A DNA stretch of 10,793 bases from Muribaculaceae bacterium. Its GTDB lineage: Bacteria; Bacteroidota; Bacteroidia; Bacteroidales; Muribaculaceae. This document shows, in pieces, positions 8,001 through 10,793 of this stretch. The notes beneath the pieces are model-generated. The model had not been told where the DNA came from. It ran no database searches and saw only the letters and a program-made list of their open reading frames with translations. Every line of letters starts with the position of its first letter. The stretch's first letter is position 1. The position numbers and the translations under genes were made by a program. The stretch is from the NCBI GenBank assembly GCA_016302215.1, contig JAEDNZ010000055.1:1-10793 (forward strand). Direction: 5' to 3'.

Positions 8001-10359
8001 CGAAACCTATGGTGCCGTTGCCCACAGCCTTTTGACCCTTTAGCACGAGCTTATCCACGTAGATAGGCACTTCGGGCACAGCTCCCCAGTCGCCGATGGC
8101 GCCCGGCGATTTGAGGCCGATGACCACGCGTATCTGACGGCAGCCGGCCGATGGGGTGTAGGACATGGTGTAAGCCTTTGGCTTATCGGAAGATATGGCT
8201 TGAGTGACACCCTTGGTGCTGTTGGCAACTTCCTCGATGCGCACATAGCCGTATTTCACATTATTATGTATGCCACCGGCAGCGAGGAAAGTAAGAGTAT
8301 ATTTCTGGCCGGGAGTGACATTGACAGCTTGCGAGATAAGGCCATCGGAGAAGCCCTTATTCCATCCGTAGCGGTGGAGCATCAGGGCTTTGTTGGTGAA
8401 GTCATAGCCTTCGTCCTCGTTGATTTCCCAGCGCACTATTTGCTGGCGCGTGTTCCACGGCTCCACGGGATAGATGTCCCAGCCTTGGATTTTTGATACA
8501 TAGGGTTTGGGGCCGCCGTCCTCGACGTATGCCACCTCGTATGTGCCGTCAAAGTCGGCATTGCTCAGCAGGTTGTCGTCAGAGTCTTTGACTCCGGTGG
8601 CAAACTCGGCAGGTATGATGAAGTCAGCGGCGTCAAGCGTAGCGGCAAGGTTGCCGTCACGATATATATACAGCAGATTGTCGGGCGAGACAGCCACACG
8701 GAATGTGTGCTGCAAGTCAGAGTTTTTGCGCGATGCTATGGTGAGCGGGTTTTCTTGAGCCGACTTGCCGTTATCGGCAGTGAGAGCGCTGTCAGCCACA
8801 AAGATGCCATAACCGCGGCCATCGGCGCCGGCGGCATAGAGTTTGAGGCCGTCTTTAGCGCCTTCTTTGACTTGGGCGCGCACCTCCACTGAGTAAGCGC
8901 CGGATGCGGTCAGGGGCACACTATACGTCTTGGCCGTAGGTGTCTCGGTATGAGCGAGAGCGCCATGGTCAAGGGGCTTGCCTTTGATGTCAAGCACAAC
9001 GGGGCACACCACCATGCCACTCTTTATAAATAATGTGTCAATGACGTGGTCGCGAGTGCCATCATATTTGATAGTGATGTTTTGGCCGGCTGCATTATAG
9101 GGCAATTTTGGCGGGGCCACGGTCACGTATGGCGAAGGCAAGAAGGTAATCATCTCGCCTTCCTTGAGGCCTCGAGCCGTGACGGCCACCTTGGCGGTAT
9201 TTGAGCCGGTGGCGGCATCTATGGTGACGCGGCTGACATCGGTGGTGATAGATGCCTGAATAGGAGCATACGCCCCGGTGCCATCGTAGCTGAGCGATGT
9301 CACGGTAGCACCCTCGGCGGTGTCAAAGCCCAGAGCCGCTGCGCTGTGGCGGTAAGCCTTGCCCGAGAGCACGACGTCGTCAACATATACAGGCACCTTG
9401 GGCACCTCGCCCCAGTCAAGGAGGCCGCCGGGGAATTTCACGCCGAAGATGATTTGCAACTTGGTGCACTTATCTGAGGGCGTATAATCCAAAGCATATT
9501 CTTCAAAAGAGTCGGCACTGGTGATATTGATAGTCTTGGACTTGCCGGTTTCCGGCTCTACTAGTTTGGCGTAGCCGTAGTAGGTGCCGTTGAACTCACC
9601 GCCGTAAGCGCGGAAGCTGAAGTGGTAAGGCGTGCCGCCCACCACGTTGACAGCCTGCTGCACGATGCCGTCGGTCCATTGGCCGCCGGAGTTCCAGTCA
9701 TAGCGCTGAATGCGCAGGCATGTGCCGTCGCCTGATGTCTGCAGATAGGTGCGCGAGTTCCACACATCATCGTTGGGATAGATGAACCAGGCATCCATCG
9801 TGCGGAGGCATGTGGCACCCTTCTCTTCGGTAATTACATTCTCAGTGATACCGGCTTTGCTCTCAAAGTCGCCATTGACCACGAGATTGGGGCTGTCATA
9901 CTGCTCCTCAGCAGTCTCTACGGGCAACGGCGCATAGCGCATGGAGCGCTGCCCCACGAGCATACCCTCGCGATAGATATATACACTGTCGCCACTGACA
10001 GCGAGGCGCAGGGTGACGTCTTTTTGCGAGTTAAGACGCTCAAACACCACATCGGGGTAAGGTAAAATAGTGGGGTCGTGAAAGACCACAGAGGTGTCAC
10101 CCACGGTGAAGGTGTAACCGCTACGGTCGCCGGCCTCGCCGAAGATGCGCACCAGCGACTTGGCGCTGTGAGCGGGCTTAAGCTTCATCTCTACTGTGTA
10201 GTCGCCGGTGGGGGCAAACCCGTCAGCGCTCTTGAGTAGCGCTGAGGCCTGGCCTTGCACCAGAGGCTCTCCTGTGAGAGCTTTCTCAACCGTAGGCGCG
10301 GCAAAAACTGCCACCGAGAGTCCGGTTGCAAGAAGAATTGGGAAGGTCTGTTTCTTCAT
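5062..10359 (-). CDS. Giant exported protein with four nested LamG/CBM4_9-like modules and T9SS tail
   Basis: This 1765-residue surface-exported protein probably binds glycans; no catalytic domain is seen. Residues 1-20 are a signal peptide (VFA-AP cleavage). Four ~440-residue modules follow. Each begins with most of a LamG/concanavalin-like jelly roll (YTVEMKLKP, YSVEVRAQV, YTVEYRAKM, YTIELAGSL, then VYIYREG, LYIYRDG, IFVYRDG, AFIFKNS). A CBM4_9-like domain then opens with NLVVNGDFES, NLLSNADFDG, NLLHNPGFEG or NLVRNGNFNG and closes with VPVYVDDVVLSG or its equivalent. A final jelly-roll stretch ends TGAYAP, DNAYAP, TGAYAP or TGAYMP. An Ig-like domain follows modules 1-3. Module 4 instead leads into a T9SS type A sorting domain (~1690-1765; ISVYDISGKTVA, AAGYYLVTV). 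Inside the CBM, a W-N-(S/T/A)-R motif and an R-Y-x-W-(N/E)-x-G-W-type motif recur in all four copies and are likely binding-face residues. The start is set by the signal peptide; the leader has an A/T-rich stretch and no Shine-Dalgarno. It is first of the three export genes and may share a glycan target with the GH43 enzyme. Confidence 0.8.
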   Translation of the reverse strand: MKKQTFPILLATGLSVAVFAAPTVEKALTGEPLVQGQASALLKSADGFAPTGDYTVEMKLKPAHSAKSLVRIFGEAGDRSGYTFTVGDTSVVFHDPTILPYPDVVFERLNSQKDVTLRLAVSGDSVYIYREGMLVGQRSMRYAPLPVETAEEQYDSPNLVVNGDFESKAGITENVITEEKGATCLRTMDAWFIYPNDDVWNSRTYLQTSGDGTCLRIQRYDWNSGGQWTDGIVQQAVNVVGGTPYHFSFRAYGGEFNGTYYGYAKLVEPETGKSKTINITSADSFEEYALDYTPSDKCTKLQIIFGVKFPGGLLDWGEVPKVPVYVDDVVLSGKAYRHSAAALGFDTAEGATVTSLSYDGTGAYAPIQASITTDVSRVTIDAATGSNTAKVAVTARGLKEGEMITFLPSPYVTVAPPKLPYNAAGQNITIKYDGTRDHVIDTLFIKSGMVVCPVVLDIKGKPLDHGALAHTETPTAKTYSVPLTASGAYSVEVRAQVKEGAKDGLKLYAAGADGRGYGIFVADSALTADNGKSAQENPLTIASRKNSDLQHTFRVAVSPDNLLYIYRDGNLAATLDAADFIIPAEFATGVKDSDDNLLSNADFDGTYEVAYVEDGGPKPYVSKIQGWDIYPVEPWNTRQQIVRWEINEDEGYDFTNKALMLHRYGWNKGFSDGLISQAVNVTPGQKYTLTFLAAGGIHNNVKYGYVRIEEVANSTKGVTQAISSDKPKAYTMSYTPSAGCRQIRVVIGLKSPGAIGDWGAVPEVPIYVDKLVLKGQKAVGNGTIGFVADEGTVVEHFAYDFDNAYAPAQPTITVDNADVRIDGTGKAAIIRITGTNLNAGEDINIITPEGIEAKPAKVAYDAAGAIVRLELTSQVKRLLTNVILRSGTTKAVVKVDGRGTPLEQKDLSASPIYTGSDASWSHTEADGFKPGADGYTVEYRAKMQLNTAEMAVTAVDASAAVHPFNTKVKTGIYNGTDAVNRKTLAPDLDYHTYRYAVTADRHIFVYRDGAPIDTLMVDDYANPTSLVGTAAGNQPNLLHNPGFEGFAKTYVMTDDSDAEVFYNYVQGWSILDGSNGWNARTYIENKTMSDFMGDDNHVMSIERYRWEDGWTDAKVSQVIDVVPGSPYKLSVMAMGGFRKSDDKSLGFIRIEEVKTPAKGKEVSLTEATRYEFGRYNLSYTPSSSCTQIRVILGLKKAGKGNECERVYFDDAILTGQGVTFAPKISMANSNATLEYLTYDVTGAYAPEMPDFTISDEELTFDHTLAERVITVGSADVKDTDKIKLEARGNFVVEPEELTANTANNSVTITFTGTTDGTGALVVSAGAFSQTVALSGAASPLELKDISNDPVYTGAEGAYTAEPSTGFAPTKAGYTIELAGSLDQYSGGSFEIGALNAKEVGPNLIISDEFTATSFEQGNIDFIGNGSDIISNVGNFVYRITVTPDNKAFIFKNSVMVDTIDITSAPADLAFLRPDVSIDSDNLVRNGNFNGSYEYTQYDEAYMLSSLAGWHTSGLNEWNARAYIIADAENPGNNILNIQRYEWNAGWADALFSQVVNVCPNTTYTLSADTRGGAQDGFKLASMDISEVGFGHSKSTNISNENSEFSTQTVTYTTGADCHQLKIAFRLASSGEDHGPKANLYIKNVRLSGKKPLFDAGIYLRSEAPFKLKYFTFDLTGAYMPADWVGVDDIFGDDDAEAIECGTAPGLITLRNLPSEALISVYDISGKTVAATAAIASSQDIEVAAGYYLVTVANDANTVTFKVAVR
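5350..6384 (-). repeat. Module 4 of the 1765-residue protein (residues ~1326-1670)
   Basis: Jelly-roll N part (~1326-1460) beginning PLELKDISNDPVYTG, CBM insert (~1471-1640, bases 5440-5949) with EWNARAYI and QRYEWNAGWADA, and closing strands ending TGAYMP. There is no following Ig-like domain; a short acidic linker (GDDDAEAIE) leads to the T9SS sorting domain. It is the most diverged copy in the jelly-roll core. Confidence 0.7.
6385..7698 (-). repeat. Module 3 of the 1765-residue protein (residues ~888-1325)
   Basis: Jelly-roll N part (~888-1015), CBM insert (~1026-1208, bases 6736-7284) with GWNARTYI and ERYRWEDGWTDA, closing strands ending TGAYAP, then an Ig-like domain (~1237-1325). It lacks the DWG-VP-VP segment of modules 1 and 2 and has a shorter loop (KKAGKGNECERVYFDD). 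Its opening PLEQKDLSASPIYTG matches module 4. Confidence 0.7.
7699..9009 (-). repeat. Module 2 of the 1765-residue protein (residues ~451-887)
   Basis: The order matches module 1: jelly-roll N part (~451-575), CBM insert (~586-768, bases 8056-8604), closing strands ending DNAYAP, then an Ig-like domain (~798-887). The CBM has PWNTRQQI, HRYGWNKGFSDG and a DWGAVPEVPIYVDK tail, making it the closest partner of module 1. Confidence 0.7.
9010..10284 (-). repeat. Module 1 of the 1765-residue protein (residues ~26-450)
   Basis: The order is jelly-roll N part (~26-135), CBM4_9-like insert (~149-326, bases 9382-9915), jelly-roll closing strands ending TGAYAP (~328-356), and an Ig-like domain (~357-450). 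The CBM holds VWNSRTYL, QRYDWNSGGQWTDG and the DWGEVPKVPVYVDD tail. It is the only copy with extra cysteines early in the CBM (C174, C204). Confidence 0.7.
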
Positions 10360-10461
10360 GTTGGTAATCTGAAAAAAGGTTTTCTGTATATATAAATCGG
10401 TTTTAGGTCAAAGGTCGATGAGGGCGCACAGCCGAAGGCACAGTTCTCGCCATATGCAGCG

Positions 10462-10469
10462 CAAATTTA
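10462..10469 (-). promoter_or_regulatory. Candidate Bacteroidetes -7 promoter element for the 1765-residue gene
   Basis: The minus strand reads TAAATTTG, an exact match to the Bacteroidetes -7 consensus TAnnTTTG. It would place the transcription start near 10455, giving a leader of roughly 95 bases. No TTTG-type -33 element lies 19-21 bases upstream, so the call rests on one element only. It is the only exact -7 match I found in the gap in the right orientation. Confidence 0.4.
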
Positions 10470-10590
10470 TATCTTAATGGGTGATGCATCGGAGAGCTTT
10501 TTCATACTAAAAGGGGGGTTTCTCGGATTTATGCCTAAAAACAATCATTTTGGTGACCGTTTACCAATTCACAGCTCATCGGCGGTGTAT

Positions 10591-10642
10591 AATAATACGT
10601 CAAGCGCGCCCCGGCTGCTTGGTGGCAGCGGGGGCACGCTTG
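10591..10642 (-). terminator. Strong hairpin terminator after the response regulator gene
   Basis: Two 18-base arms, 10625-10642 and 10601-10618, pair with only two mismatches around a 6-base loop (ends CAAGCG/CGCTTG, inner GCAGC/GCTGC). On the minus strand the stem is followed by ACGTATTATTATAC, which is A/T-rich but not a pure T run. It starts 68 bases after the regulator stop codon. It most likely ends regulator transcription and insulates the export genes. Confidence 0.7.
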
Positions 10643-10710
10643 AGATGCTGTGAAAAATCAGGATTTACCCGGCTTTGGCGCTACGGGCGCCGCGGCGAGG
10701 GGGGGGAGGA

Positions 10711-10793
10711 TTAGGCGTTCTGCGACTCGGCATCGGGCGCAATGAGTTTGTAACCCTTGCCGTGGATGTTGATAATCTCGATGGAGGGGTCGT
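10711..10793 (-). CDS. Response regulator of the OmpR/PhoB family (C-terminal end only)
   Basis: Only the last 26 codons and the TAA stop are in the window; the rest lies beyond the right edge. The visible residues include DPSIEIINIHGKGYKLIAPD, the typical C-terminal wing of the winged-helix DNA-binding domain in OmpR/PhoB-type regulators (compare the common I-x-x-V-R-G-x-G-Y-x-L pattern). The protein would act in the cytoplasm as the transcriptional output of a two-component system. The RprY-type regulators of Bacteroidales are a plausible match, but too little is visible to name it. A strong hairpin and 351 bases separate it from the export genes, so it is probably not co-transcribed with them. 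Whether it regulates them is unknown. Confidence 0.75.
   Translation of the reverse strand, partial: DPSIEIINIHGKGYKLIAPDAESQNA

Larger units (their letters stand above)
10360..10710. other. Intergenic region between the response regulator and the 1765-residue gene
   Basis: This 351-base gap has no open frame that looks coding. Next to the regulator stop codon it is GC-rich, with an 8-base G run (10699-10706) and a small 5-bp stem (10677-10681 with 10687-10691). It then holds the strong hairpin at 10601-10642, an A/T-rich stretch around 10585-10600, a 6-base G run (10513-10518), and the promoter-like element at 10462-10469. No repeats shared with the other gaps were seen. Confidence 0.65.

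Noticed and set aside
5350..10284. Four tandem repeats considered as a possible mobile or CRISPR-like DNA repeat.
   Set aside because: Similarity is at the protein level, in one continuous frame with diverged codons. There are no short identical DNA repeats with spacers, no transposase and no terminal inverted repeats.
10699..10706. Eight-base G/C homopolymer as a phase-variation tract for the regulator.
   Set aside because: It lies just past the regulator stop codon, so slippage would not change the protein.

Overview
The window looks like a chromosomal piece of a gut-type Bacteroidales bacterium, with Muribaculaceae or a close relative as the best guess. Three things point there. All three complete proteins end in a type IX secretion system (T9SS) sorting domain. 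None of the starts has a Shine-Dalgarno sequence; all have A/T-rich leaders. One exact match to the Bacteroidetes -7 promoter element (TAnnTTTG) is present. The coding sequence is moderately GC-rich and the gaps are AT-rich. The family-level placement is inference.

All genes lie on the minus strand, so transcription runs from right to left. At the right edge (10711-10793) is the last 26 codons of an OmpR/PhoB-type response regulator. A 351-base gap follows, holding a strong hairpin terminator and a candidate promoter. Next come three large genes for exported proteins: a 1765-residue protein of four tandem modules (5062-10359), a 961-residue protein alternating beta-trefoil and Ig-like domains (2066-4951), and a 575-residue glycoside hydrolase of family 43 with a ricin-type lectin domain (219-1946). 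Bases 1-218 hold a terminator and no convincing gene.

The three exported proteins probably form one functional group. The GH43 enzyme most resembles exo-beta-1,3-galactanases (subfamily 24), which attack the backbone of type II arabinogalactans. The two larger proteins have no recognisable catalytic domain and are built from carbohydrate-binding folds and Ig-like spacers. They could hold the cell surface on glycan or present sugar-binding sites near the enzyme. No SusC/SusD pair and no T9SS machinery gene is visible, so this is not a classical polysaccharide utilisation locus within the window. A hairpin follows every gene, so the genes may be transcribed singly or with partial read-through.

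The most unusual feature is the 1765-residue protein. Each of its four ~440-residue repeats appears to be a LamG/concanavalin-like jelly roll interrupted before its last strands by a whole CBM4_9-like domain. This nested unit is repeated in tandem, with Ig-like linkers after the first three.
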